64,000 nucleotides of DNA, from contig JACMLM010000008.1 of the NCBI GenBank assembly GCA_014379595.1, positions 78,332-142,331 on the forward strand. Reading direction: 5' to 3'. The notes beneath the pieces are model-generated. The model did not search any database. It saw only the letters and a program-made list of their open reading frames with translations, and was not told the DNA's origin. Source of the DNA: Anaerolineales bacterium (GTDB lineage Bacteria > Chloroflexota > Anaerolineae > Anaerolineales > Villigracilaceae). Positions 45,922 to 54,432 of this stretch are shown in pieces (the stretch's first letter is position 1; every line of letters starts with the position of its first letter). The position numbers were made by a program, and so were the translations under genes.

Positions 45922-48171
45922 CTAATGCTCTTCCATGCCTTCGTTATAGACCCCAATTCGACTCTCAAGGCGGGATAGGAATTGCTTCCTCTCGGTCTTT
46001 TCAATTTTGACTTTCATACCGGCGAATGCAAGATCACCTGCTTCATTCAAGCGTTGACCAATCAGGCTTGCGGGATTTACGCCGCGATTTTGAGCATAAC
46101 GACCATAAGCAGTATGGCCCTGGCCAAAAGGAATCGCGATCGTATCTGGACGAATAGCTGGATATAAATAAACAGGCACTTCCAACTCCCCGGCCTCACT
46201 TGTGATCTTCACTACATCATCATTCTCAATCCCAAGTTCATGGGCAGTTTCAGGATTTATCTCAGCCCATGTATTCCACATGACCGTAGTTGTTGGGTCG
46301 GGCAATTCCTGCAACCAGGGTTTGTTCGCGCCTGCTTCGGCTAGCGTTGGTGAGACGAACGGAATGAAGAAGAATTCTCCTTCGCCGGCAAACTCAGATT
46401 CTGCACCGCTGATATTACGGTTAAGCACATCTGCCACATTCGGGGCGCCGCGTGCATCAGATAACTTCCACCAGCCGCCATTTTGCTGGAAATAAGCTAT
46501 GAAGGTGTCGGCATCCGCAGCGGAGAAGAAACCATCCGCTTCGGTCATAAGGGAAGAGACTTTGCTATGTAAGAATTCAACCTCATCCTGGAAGGGTAGA
46601 GCATCTGCAAATTTGCCATCGGCAAGTTGAGCCGCAGCAATTAATACATCTGCTGTTGCACGGGCATCGTAAAGTAATTCTGTTGAATCGGGTTTATATA
46701 CACCTGAAACTACAGGCTGCAACCCGGAAAGTACCGGCTGTGCTGCGCCCGTTGCAACGCGCTGGTAACCCCAGGATTCAAGTCCGTGACGATCAGGAAA
46801 TACATAGTCCGCTTCCACTGCCATTTCATCTGGGAAAGTTGCAAATGAAATGACTTGTTCAACGTTCTTCAAAGCATCCTTAAAATTTAAAGAAGCTGGT
46901 AATTCAAAAATCGGATTAACTCCATGTACAAATAATACTTTGAATTTGCCATCTGCCATTTGCTGAGTAAATTCCTGCATTTCTTTTGCAGAAGCAGGGC
47001 GTTGATATTCTGTTTGATTGGGGGCGATAGGTGACAAGAACACACCGCCGGGTTTCCCAAAGTTATCAGAGACGGCATTTAATGCAAGCACCGCTTCAGC
47101 AACGGCGAGACCATTGCTTTGGCCAAGTGCTGCTCCACCGGGGATAGCCAGGGCACCGGTTGAACTTGCAAACATCTCAGCCAGATGCTCCAATGTTTCG
47201 AGCTTAATACCAGATTTAGCTGCAACATCAAGGGGTTCAATATCTGAGAATGCGCGTGGCAATGGGTTTCCGCGAAGTTCAGATACGAGTCTGCCAATTG
47301 CAAGCGCCACCATGGCTTCGGTCCCCGGGCGAAGCGGTATCCACTCATCAGCTTTGCCAGCAGTGGAAGACATTCGTGATTCAAATTGCACAAAGGTTCC
47401 ACGCAGTTTTGTTTTACTTTCACGTAAGCCTGCAAATCCACGCGTATATGAAACAGGCGAGAGCCATGTCTCGAGGAAGTTGGCACCGAAAGAGAAGACA
47501 ACCTGCGCACCACCTACATCAAAGAATGGCAAGCCAGCTTCTCCTAAAAGGTTTTCGGCAGCCTGACTCAATGTGGCACGGGATTCAAACATGTTCAATG
47601 CACTAAAACGAACAGGGGCGTTAATTCCGGTTGCATTTGCAAGATCAGTTACCAGGTCAAAGAGATGATCGGAGGCAGTGCCCATGAGGAAGGCGATCTC
47701 TTCGGGTTTGTTATTTTTCAAAGCGTCAGCCACAACTTGTAGAGCGTCTTCCCAACTCATGTTGGAGTCGGCGTTTTTAAAATCATCAGCGTCGGGGTCT
47801 ACAGGAGTTTCATACAAACTTTCGCCGCGCGCATGCTTGATTGGACCGCGCACACGATCTGGGTTATATAAACCATGCAAAGTTGCCTGGCCTCGCGCAC
47901 AGGTCTTGCCGAGGTTCAGCGGATTATTTACATTACCTTCGGTTTTAATGGCGCGGCCTTGCATAGTGCGAACGACGAGCCCGCATCCGGCCGCGCATTC
48001 GCGGCATGTGGTGGCGTAATATGTACTCTGGCCGTTATAGTTGTATTCGGGCATTTGCATGTACGGCTCACGTTTTACTTCCTTCTGAGCAATACAGCCA
48101 GTTAGCACGGTGGTTACTGTGCCTACGCCAGCCAGTTTTAGAAAATCACGCCGGGAAAATTTATCACTCAT
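45922..48171 (-). CDS. actB1: Alternative complex III molybdopterin-oxidoreductase-like subunit (N-terminal half of ActB)
   Basis: 749 residues. Twin-arginine-like signal KFSRRDFLKLAG, then a lipobox-like LTGC, so exported and perhaps lipidated. The CRECAAGCG ... TCARGQ Cys set near residues 55-95 recalls the 4Fe-4S site of the molybdopterin family. The central fold is that of the family, which in act complexes is not thought to bind molybdenum. It has a full C-terminal molydopterin-binding-like domain (EINPETAHELGIENDDVVKI). Confidence 0.9.
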   Translation of the reverse strand: MSDKFSRRDFLKLAGVGTVTTVLTGCIAQKEVKREPYMQMPEYNYNGQSTYYATTCRECAAGCGLVVRTMQGRAIKTEGNVNNPLNLGKTCARGQATLHGLYNPDRVRGPIKHARGESLYETPVDPDADDFKNADSNMSWEDALQVVADALKNNKPEEIAFLMGTASDHLFDLVTDLANATGINAPVRFSALNMFESRATLSQAAENLLGEAGLPFFDVGGAQVVFSFGANFLETWLSPVSYTRGFAGLRESKTKLRGTFVQFESRMSSTAGKADEWIPLRPGTEAMVALAIGRLVSELRGNPLPRAFSDIEPLDVAAKSGIKLETLEHLAEMFASSTGALAIPGGAALGQSNGLAVAEAVLALNAVSDNFGKPGGVFLSPIAPNQTEYQRPASAKEMQEFTQQMADGKFKVLFVHGVNPIFELPASLNFKDALKNVEQVISFATFPDEMAVEADYVFPDRHGLESWGYQRVATGAAQPVLSGLQPVVSGVYKPDSTELLYDARATADVLIAAAQLADGKFADALPFQDEVEFLHSKVSSLMTEADGFFSAADADTFIAYFQQNGGWWKLSDARGAPNVADVLNRNISGAESEFAGEGEFFFIPFVSPTLAEAGANKPWLQELPDPTTTVMWNTWAEINPETAHELGIENDDVVKITSEAGELEVPVYLYPAIRPDTIAIPFGQGHTAYGRYAQNRGVNPASLIGQRLNEAGDLAFAGMKVKIEKTERKQFLSRLESRIGVYNEGMEEH

Positions 48172-48192
48172 TGTTGTTTCCTCTTCACCCGG

Positions 48193-48747
48193 TTAATAAT
48201 GACACGTGCCGCAGTCGGTAAGTTTGACCAGTTTTTCATGATCATCTCCCGCAGACTTAATATGACAATTCAAGCAGAAGCCCATATTGAACACCTGTGG
48301 ATTCTCTGCAACGGTCACCTTGGTCATATCACCGTGACAATTCTCGCAGTTTTGTCCCCCAGCAACATGGGCCCGATGATTAAATTGAACAAAATCTGGC
48401 ACCATCACAACAGGTACCCACTTGATGGGCGTATTACTCTCAACAGCTTCTTTCAGAGGCGCAAGGAGCTCGCTTGTTTCTGTTATCTCCATCTGTTGAT
48501 GACAGCCCCAGCATTTTGACTGGGCGGGAATTCCGGCAGCCGGACCCTTGGCCGCACCAGGATGGCAATATAAACATTGAATACTTGCATTAACATGCTT
48601 GTCATGCGGAAACTCAATGGGCTGTGTTGGTGCAAGTTGAGTGGAATTGATTCCATAAGCCGCAAGGCTAAACACCGCAAGGAATCCGATTCCTACCGCG
48701 ATCAGACCAAGCGGTTGAATCAACCAGTCAAAAATTCTTTTGATCAT
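48193..48747 (-). CDS. actA: Alternative complex III pentaheme cytochrome c subunit ActA
   Basis: 184 residues from ATG 48747, with AGGAG six bases before it. One N-terminal transmembrane helix, then five CxxCH motifs: CLYCH, CWGCH, CENCH, CLNCH and CGTCH, the last close to the C-terminus. Extra histidines (HDKH, NHRAH) can serve as distal ligands. First large gene of the act operon. Five hemes agree with ActA of other ACIII complexes. Confidence 0.92.
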   Translation of the reverse strand: MIKRIFDWLIQPLGLIAVGIGFLAVFSLAAYGINSTQLAPTQPIEFPHDKHVNASIQCLYCHPGAAKGPAAGIPAQSKCWGCHQQMEITETSELLAPLKEAVESNTPIKWVPVVMVPDFVQFNHRAHVAGGQNCENCHGDMTKVTVAENPQVFNMGFCLNCHIKSAGDDHEKLVKLTDCGTCHY

Positions 48748-48810
48748 GGATACTCCTGAAATAGGCTTATAGCACAACGCCGCCAAACGCTGAAAGCGCG
48801 GCGGCGAAGG

Positions 48811-48942
48811 CTAAATTTTACTTAATGCAGAATTACAAATACAAAATAATGAAAAATTTCGAAGAGAATATGCGTACACAAAAACCGTCCCGACGAACAT
48901 CAGGACGAGCATAGGGCATACGACTTTCATGATAATTTCCAT
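48811..48942 (-). CDS. Small single-pass membrane peptide preceding actA
   Basis: 43 residues from ATG 48942, with GGAG six bases upstream; an ATG four codons earlier (48954) has no such site. The peptide begins MEIIMKVVCPMLVLMFVGTV, a single membrane helix, with a short Cys-containing tail. It ends 63 bases before actA on the same strand, so it probably heads the operon. It could be a small extra subunit of the complex; that is inference from position. Confidence 0.5.
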   Translation of the reverse strand: MEIIMKVVCPMLVLMFVGTVFVYAYSLRNFSLFCICNSALSKI

Positions 48943-49076
48943 GATATTCTCCATAAAAAATTACTTGCTGAACCCGCCAGCAAATAACTTTTGGCATTAT
49001 ACATCGAAAGTGCAGAAAAGTACATATAGGTCTCTGAGAGGCTCACTTTCAACATGATACAATTATAACTAACAAA

Positions 49077-49331
49077 ATGATGAAAACTTCCCATGTTTTT
49101 GCGATCACTTTATTATGTATCGCGCTCGTCATCGCTTTTGTGACGGCTACGTTTAATCGATCCCCTGCATCAGCTTTAAACACAAGCGAGTCGTCTATTT
49201 TTCTTCAAACCACCCCCACTCCAGCGCAAGAAGATCTATCTGAGATCGGCTCCACAGATGGCATTCTCATTATGGGCATCGTCATTGTACTGATTGTCAC
49301 CTTGCCACTCTTATTTTATAAAAAGAAATGA
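49077..49331 (+). CDS. Small two-helix secreted/membrane protein
   Basis: 84 residues. N-terminal helix or signal (about 6-25), a Ser/Thr/Pro extracellular stretch (FLQTTPTPAQEDLSEIGS) and a second helix (about 61-80) ending in YKKK, so the middle would be outside the cell. Stand-alone unit closed by a terminator. Divergent from the act operon. No family recognised. Confidence 0.6.
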   Translation: MMKTSHVFAITLLCIALVIAFVTATFNRSPASALNTSESSIFLQTTPTPAQEDLSEIGSTDGILIMGIVIVLIVTLPLLFYKKK

Positions 49332-49350
49332 AATAAAAGAATTGTTTAAC

Positions 49351-49390
49351 AAAAACATCCCGCAGATTCAAATTTGCGGGATGTTTTTTA
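49351..49390 (+). terminator. Intrinsic terminator after the 84-aa gene
   Basis: AAACATCCCGCA / TGCGGGATGTTT with a ten-base loop, followed by a T-run. Confidence 0.88.
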
Positions 49391-49443
49391 TTGAAAATTT
49401 GTTCTTGATGCAGTGCAACTGCATACCAAACTGAGATTAATAT

Positions 49444-50052
49444 TTACAATGAGATCAAACCCAGTTCTATTCCTCGTTTGACCGCTTCTGTGCGGCTCGA
49501 TATACCCAATTTCGCATACAAAGACGAGAGATGAAACTTTACCGTATGTTCACTAATACCAAGTGAAAGCGCGATCTGTTTATTGGCCAGGCCCTGCGCC
49601 ATTAATTGAATGACTTCCTTCTCTCGTGCAGTTAATGGCTCGATCAGAGACTCGCCTCCCAAAGATTCTCTTCGCCCCGAAACACGCATCAGACTCTGAA
49701 CCAGGCCTGGTGCGCCGACCCAAAGCCCTTCCCCCACCGCGCGGACTGCCGCCACCAATTCATCTTCTGTTGCATCGGGCGAAAGCACGCCCCATGCACG
49801 CACATTTGTATTTAACACATTTCGAATCGACTCAACATTATCTGTTAAAAATAGAATTGCAAAAGTTGTTTTATTTTCCAAAAGATACGCAAAAGAGACC
49901 GAGGCAAGTACAACTACCTCGGTCTCAACTTCATGTACACTTTCAAGGTCAACTGTTTCACCAACTATTTTGATATCAGACTGCCTGCTTAATAATTCAC
50001 GCAGACCGATCCGCAGAGCAGAATTAGGTGAAACAATTGTAACTCGGATCAA
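49444..50052 (-). CDS. LuxR/NarL-type response regulator with a degenerate receiver
   Basis: 202 residues. Receiver-like N-terminus (IRVTIVSPNSALRIGLRELL...) and a C-terminal LuxR helix-turn-helix: LTAREKEVIQLMAQGLANKQIALSLGISEHTVKFHLSSLYAKLGISSRTEAV. The phosphorylation Asp expected at the end of the third strand is absent: the sequence there reads EVVVLASVSF. It should therefore bind DNA without classical phosphorylation. No histidine kinase neighbours it. Target unknown. Confidence 0.88.
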   Translation of the reverse strand: MIRVTIVSPNSALRIGLRELLSRQSDIKIVGETVDLESVHEVETEVVVLASVSFAYLLENKTTFAILFLTDNVESIRNVLNTNVRAWGVLSPDATEDELVAAVRAVGEGLWVGAPGLVQSLMRVSGRRESLGGESLIEPLTAREKEVIQLMAQGLANKQIALSLGISEHTVKFHLSSLYAKLGISSRTEAVKRGIELGLISL

Positions 50053-50082
50053 TGGGCCTCTTACTTATTTAGGAAATACTGT

Positions 50083-50189
50083 GTCGCTCTGAGGGAGCGT
50101 TCTCCGCGACCGAAGAGTCTCGTAAGATCCTTCGCTCACCTGCACTGCAACAAACGCAGCGCAGGTGCAGTGTCGCTCAGGATGACATG
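50083..50189. repeat. Dispersed non-coding repeat with internal inverted parts
   Basis: GTCGCTCTGAGGGAGCG, CGAAGAGTCTCG, GATCCTTCGCTCACCTGCACTGC and GCAGTGTCGCTCAGGATGACAT follow each other, with CACCTGCACTGC answered by GCGCAGGTGCAGTG. This composition is characteristic of short repeat elements found in many bacterial genomes. It fills the gap between the LuxR gene and the protease gene. Confidence 0.5.
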
Positions 50190-50191
50190 GG

Positions 50192-51097
50192 CTAGCGCTC
50201 TCCAATTTCCACTTTTATTGATTCTAACTTACCACCACGCAGAACTTCAATAGGCGTGGATTTACCAACGACATCTCCGCTCAAACGTGTGAATAACTCA
50301 TCATGATGTTCGACAGGCTCGCCAGCAATGCTGACTAGAATGTCACCGATCATCAAACCGCCTTTGCCAGCTGGAGTATCTTCTTCAAGACCAACCAATA
50401 AAAGCCCAGTCTCTTGTTTGCGATTTAATGCTTTCTGAGATTCCGCAGGGATGTTGACGGTTTGGCTGCGAATACCAAGATAGCCGCGTTTGATCTTGCC
50501 ATGTTTTGCTAAGGTCTCTGCAACTTTCCATGCAACATCAGCAGGGATGGTAATCGCGCCGCCATTTCCAAAACCAGAGGTGTTGATACCGAAGATCGTA
50601 CCATCGCCATTGACCAATGGTCCGCCTGAAAAGCCAGGATATGACACTACATCTGTTTTGATATATTGCTCAAGCATACCACCACGCCCGGTGCGGACAG
50701 GGCCGCCAACAGCATTGACCGTTCCAAAACTGGATTCGATTCCTTTAGTGGATGGACGCCCAATTGCTAATACAAACTGTCCCACACGCGCAGGAGTCTT
50801 TGACACTTCAGCGGGCGTGGCTGAGGCTCCCGAAGGGTCTAATTTCAATACCGCCAGATCAGTTCCCGGGTCCCGACCAACAAGGCGTGCTGTGACTTCG
50901 GTTCCGTCTGCAAGAATCACTTTAATATCTTCTTCGCGTTCCACAACGTGATCCGCAGTTAAGATGAGGTCTTTAGCGAAGGCAATACCACTTGCAGGAA
51001 AGCGGCGGCGCGCATCCACCAACACAGTGGATTTCCCGGCACGTTCGGCGGCATCTGCAATTGCATCTGAAAGTTCAACCAACATATTTTTGCTCAT
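50192..51097 (-). CDS. HtrA-like trypsin-fold serine protease with PDZ domain
   Basis: 301 residues. Catalytic triad visible: H50 (TADHVV), D80 (GTDLAVLKL) and S157 (PGFSGGP). A PDZ domain follows from about 205 (GYLGIRSQTV ... GGLMIGDILVSIAGEPV). No signal peptide or membrane helix is present, which is unusual: HtrA/Deg proteases normally act outside the cytoplasm. Its promoter region holds a long dyad (51104-51146). The gene stands alone. Confidence 0.85.
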   Translation of the reverse strand: MSKNMLVELSDAIADAAERAGKSTVLVDARRRFPASGIAFAKDLILTADHVVEREEDIKVILADGTEVTARLVGRDPGTDLAVLKLDPSGASATPAEVSKTPARVGQFVLAIGRPSTKGIESSFGTVNAVGGPVRTGRGGMLEQYIKTDVVSYPGFSGGPLVNGDGTIFGINTSGFGNGGAITIPADVAWKVAETLAKHGKIKRGYLGIRSQTVNIPAESQKALNRKQETGLLLVGLEEDTPAGKGGLMIGDILVSIAGEPVEHHDELFTRLSGDVVGKSTPIEVLRGGKLESIKVEIGER

Positions 51098-51103
51098 ATC
51101 AAT

Positions 51104-51146
51104 CTCCTTTTATATAATAACCAGTATAGTTACTATATAAAAGGAG
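51104..51146. promoter_or_regulatory. Long near-palindromic dyad upstream of the HtrA-like gene
   Basis: CTCCTTTTATATA...TATATAAAAGGAG, 43 bases in all, with only a few mismatches near the centre (ATAACCAGTATAGTTAC). The outer arm doubles as the ribosome site of the protease gene (GGAG on the minus strand). Likely operator or RNA hairpin controlling that gene. Confidence 0.5.
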
Positions 51147-51207
51147 TGTATCGCCTAAACGAATAGCTTTGTACTGGAAAAATGGTTAGGTCGAAGTCAA
51201 AAGATTT

Positions 51208-51283
51208 AACCACAGAGCACACTGAGAGCACAGAGATTTTTAAATGGTTTTCTCAGTGAACTCTGTGGTCTCAGTGGTGAATG
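51208..51283. repeat. Imperfect inverted repeat of the CACAGAG family
   Basis: CCACAGAGCACACTGAGAGCACAGAG and, reversed, CTCTGTGGTCTCAGTGG, separated by TTTTTAAATGGTTTTCTCAGTGAA. Related to 823-887. Confidence 0.45.
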
Positions 51284-51295
51284 GTTTTCACTAGC

Positions 51296-52624
51296 TCATT
51301 GTTTAGCCAATTCATGGTCTGGGAGAATATCTTCTACATTACGAATGGCTGGGAAGAAATAACCTGCCAACCCAACCAATGCACCAAGCAAGCCACAAAA
51401 AATAATCAGTAATCCCATCCCGGCACCGGGACCTGTTCCAACGAGCCAACCAAAAGTTGAAGAAAGAACTGTATCGTTCTGCATGGCAGGTTCAAGTACA
51501 TAATCTGCTAGAGACCCGGCAATGAGCGGAGAGATGGGGTTGGTAAACCACGCGATCAAACGTCGCGCAGAAAAGACACGGCCTTGCAAATCAGGCGCTA
51601 CTTTAGCTTGCCAAATGGCTTGATTTGATGCATTGACAAGAGGAGAAACGAAAGCAGTCAAAACCATACCCACAACCCATATGTATAAGCCACCTGTAAA
51701 ACCAAGGATGGACATGGTGAGTCCACCCAAAGTCCAACCGATCAACACGCCATGCACACGGCGTTTGAAACCTCCCCATGCGCTCATGACTATTCCACCA
51801 ATTACTCCGCCAATAGCTCCGGCTGTTTGAACAGAACCAAAGATCAGTGTGTTGCTATCGGTACGTGCCAGAACCATGGGAGCTAATACAGTTAAGCCAA
51901 TGCCAGCAAATAGATTCCCCATGAAAAATATCAATTGCAATCCTAACAGACTTGGACGAGCAAATATATATTTGAAACCATACGCGGCTTCCTTCCAAAT
52001 ATTTCCCTGAGCCTGTTGACCTTCCTCGGTGCGAGGCGGTTGAGGAATATGCACAAAGAGTAATGCACCAATAGCGATCAGGAATGTAGCTACATCAAAG
52101 AAGAGCAGACCTGTGAGCCCGATTATCGGAAGCAATGCTCCTGCCAGTAGTGGAGCAATAACTCCTGGCCCAGCTTCAATGAGGGACATCATGCCATTAG
52201 CGCGGCCATATTGTTCTTTTGGAACCATGACGCTGATCGTTGCCGAATATGCGGGCCATTGAAATGCCATGCCCAGCCCGTAAATAATAGATGCTACATA
52301 TAAATGCCAATATTCCATAATCCCCAAATACTGCAATACCAAAATGGACACGGTTGCCAGACCAGCACCAAGGTCGCTGACCATCATCATTAATTTACGG
52401 TTATGGCGATCTACCATTACGCCAGCAATCGGCGAGATCAAGAGGAAAGGTGTGATGAAGAATACCTGCATTACACCCATTGCCAACGCGCTTTTGGTTT
52501 GGTCATACATCCAAATACTTAAACCAAATTGACTCATCGAGCTGGCAAGCACGGAGACAATCTGTCCCAGCCAGACGATGGTAAAGCCGAACATACCTGT
52601 AGGACGTTTTGTATTATTTTCCAT
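51296..52624 (-). CDS. MFS transporter, 12 helices, copy 1
   Basis: 442 residues from ATG 52624 (GAGGAAA before it). Twelve hydrophobic helices. The loop between helices 2 and 3 has the family motif A variant GVMVDRHNRKLMM; the order of helices and the C-terminal linker fit drug-efflux-type (MFS_3/enterobactin-like) carriers. Likely exports a small compound, substrate unknown. A second MFS at 56562 is only distantly similar. Confidence 0.85.
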   Translation of the reverse strand: MENNTKRPTGMFGFTIVWLGQIVSVLASSMSQFGLSIWMYDQTKSALAMGVMQVFFITPFLLISPIAGVMVDRHNRKLMMMVSDLGAGLATVSILVLQYLGIMEYWHLYVASIIYGLGMAFQWPAYSATISVMVPKEQYGRANGMMSLIEAGPGVIAPLLAGALLPIIGLTGLLFFDVATFLIAIGALLFVHIPQPPRTEEGQQAQGNIWKEAAYGFKYIFARPSLLGLQLIFFMGNLFAGIGLTVLAPMVLARTDSNTLIFGSVQTAGAIGGVIGGIVMSAWGGFKRRVHGVLIGWTLGGLTMSILGFTGGLYIWVVGMVLTAFVSPLVNASNQAIWQAKVAPDLQGRVFSARRLIAWFTNPISPLIAGSLADYVLEPAMQNDTVLSSTFGWLVGTGPGAGMGLLIIFCGLLGALVGLAGYFFPAIRNVEDILPDHELAKQ

Positions 52625-52667
52625 AAGTTTCCTCAAAGCGAAAATAACATAACTAATAAAAATGAAC

Positions 52668-52690
52668 AACCCTCGCATTGAGGGTTATTT
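52668..52690 (-). terminator. Weak terminator after the frameshifted lipoprotein gene
   Basis: AACCCTC-AATGC-GAGGGTT read on the minus strand; a T-rich tract (TTCATTTTTA) follows with a few intervening bases. Confidence 0.55.
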
Positions 52691-52744
52691 AAGTTATTGT
52701 GTTTCAATACTCGGCGGGACTCCTGACTCGCGTCGAGCAAGCGT

Positions 52745-53778
52745 TTATGGCATCCAAAGGGTTTTAGGTGTCTTCACACATTCGTTTGTTTGCGCTTTAA
52801 AGGTCTCATAGAATGCATTAGGATCAAGGCTAGTGACATCTTCTATTAGCCTGTAATCCTTTATTGTTGCTGCGTTAATTCCATAAATATTAGAAAAATA
52901 TTTGACAACATTCTCTATTGTGGCAAAACTATCAGAGTTCCAGACAGATACTTTGGTATGCGATTCCGTCGGGCAACCAATATAATACCCATCCTGTTCA
53001 TCACGAGAAGAAGAGTATTCTACAAGAAATCCCTTATCAGAGTAATAAAGTACAAAAGAAAATGGATAGTGTGCTGGAGGTGATGGATGTCCAGGGTCAT
53101 CAGGGAATGGCAGTATTAAAATTTGTTGTGGAATACCATGGATATTAAGAATGCTATTTAATGAATAGAAATCCGTTAGTTCAGAATAAGTTTTGTCATC
53201 ATAAACTATGGCACTGCTTTTATTTGCATTTTGTCCTGAAAGTTGCCATGACCCCGAAGACAAGTTAATTTGCTCAATCTTATTGTCATCAGTATAAAAG
53301 TAATCAATATTAAATTGTGTCATCAATCTATTACTCCAAAAAATCAAGGTTGATGAACTGCTGGAGCCTTCGCGAATGATGCTATCCAAATGGCTGTGCA
53401 CCTCCAAACTATCCTCTCGTTGACTACATTAGATGCCCCTCTGTCAAAAAAGTCTATTAAATTTTGGACTTCTTCAATATATCCTCCTGGGGTTAATCCT
53501 AACAGACATGGTAATTGACATTCTCCATTACTTTGAAGAAATTCAGTGAGTATTTGTTTGCCATTAGTTGAAGACACCATCGGTAAAGTTGTTGGCGAAG
53601 GTAATAAATATATTGTCGCAGTAGCATTTACATTTAATGGAGGCATCTCTAGGGTCTGTTGTATATTTTGTACTGTACTTGAAGAAATTACCGGCATGCT
53701 ATCGTTTGTAGGTGAACAACCTTCAAAAATCAATACAAAAAACACTGCTAAAACGTTTGAAGTAGTTGACCATTTCAT
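52745..53778 (-). pseudogene. Lipoprotein gene split by a probable frameshift
   Basis: Two overlapping frames on one strand. The first (53344-53778, ATG 53778, AAGGA site) has a lipobox LIFEGC and a conserved-looking CQLPCLLGLTPGGYIEEVQNLIDFF, then turns into an unconvincing tail. The second (52745-53407) starts only at a TTG inside the first and reads on in protein-like composition (HLDSIIREG ... ECVKTPKTLWMP) to a good C-terminus. The switch falls between about 53400 and 53430. Read together they give one secreted protein of about 340 residues. A genuine overlap or an assembly error remain possible. Confidence 0.55.
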
Positions 53779-53839
53779 AAACTTGTCCTTCTCGCTCGGC
53801 AATGGTCACTTGACCTCGTCAAAGCAGTAAATTATCAAC

Positions 53840-53870
53840 AAAGGCGCAAGACAAATTGTCTTGCGCCTTT
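53840..53870 (-). terminator. Terminator after the SHOCT-module operon
   Basis: AAAGGCGCAAGACA / TGTCTTGCGCCTTT with a short loop. It ends the operon that finishes at 53976 and has a T-rich tract on the minus side. Confidence 0.8.
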
Positions 53871-53975
53871 ACCCACTAAAGCATCAGCCTATAGATTGGA
53901 TTGCAGTATTGTGTCATAACATATTCTCCTTTTACATCTAAAAAGAAAGAAACACATTATCCAAAATAAATTAAT

Positions 53976-54365
53976 TTACTCCACGTAAATTTCAACGTGC
54001 TCGCCGTCTTCTTCATCGGTCACGTCAATGATCTTGCCGGTTACACCCATACGCAAGGCTTCCATCACGTTGGTCATATCCACGCCTTCCACTTCGGGGG
54101 CAAAATGCGCACCGATCTTCATGCCTGCATCCACAAGCGCCAACGGAATTTGCACCGATGCTTTTGAACGACCCGTGCGCGTGTCTGTCACGCGGATGCG
54201 AAGCCAGCGTGCACCGCCACTTCCACTGCCTGGCGGGCGCGGCGGCATTGGCAGGCCTCTACGTGAGTCACTCAACGCTGCAAGAAGTTTCGAACCTTCG
54301 TCCGCGCTGATCTTGCCTTCTTCGATCATCTTTAATATCTTCATTCTCTCTTCACTGTTTGCCAT
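53976..54365 (-). CDS. SHOCT-like module protein, 129 aa
   Basis: Residues 5-31 (SEERMKILKMIEEGKISADEGSKLLAAL) form the helix-turn-helix-like SHOCT module seen in all four adjacent operon genes. A Pro/Gly-rich linker and then RWLRIRVTDTRTGRSKASVQIPLALVDAGMKIGAHFAPEVEG follow, an acidic beta-domain that ends EDGEHVEIYVE. The second domain is shared with the gene immediately upstream. No signal peptide, so cytoplasmic. Last gene of the operon. Confidence 0.75.
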   Translation of the reverse strand: MANSEERMKILKMIEEGKISADEGSKLLAALSDSRRGLPMPPRPPGSGSGGARWLRIRVTDTRTGRSKASVQIPLALVDAGMKIGAHFAPEVEGVDMTNVMEALRMGVTGKIIDVTDEEDGEHVEIYVE

Positions 54366-54432
54366 GTTACACCTCTTATCCTAGCTCGGTTTATTTCAGC
54401 AGTTGCACTGCTGGAATAACAAGTCATACATC

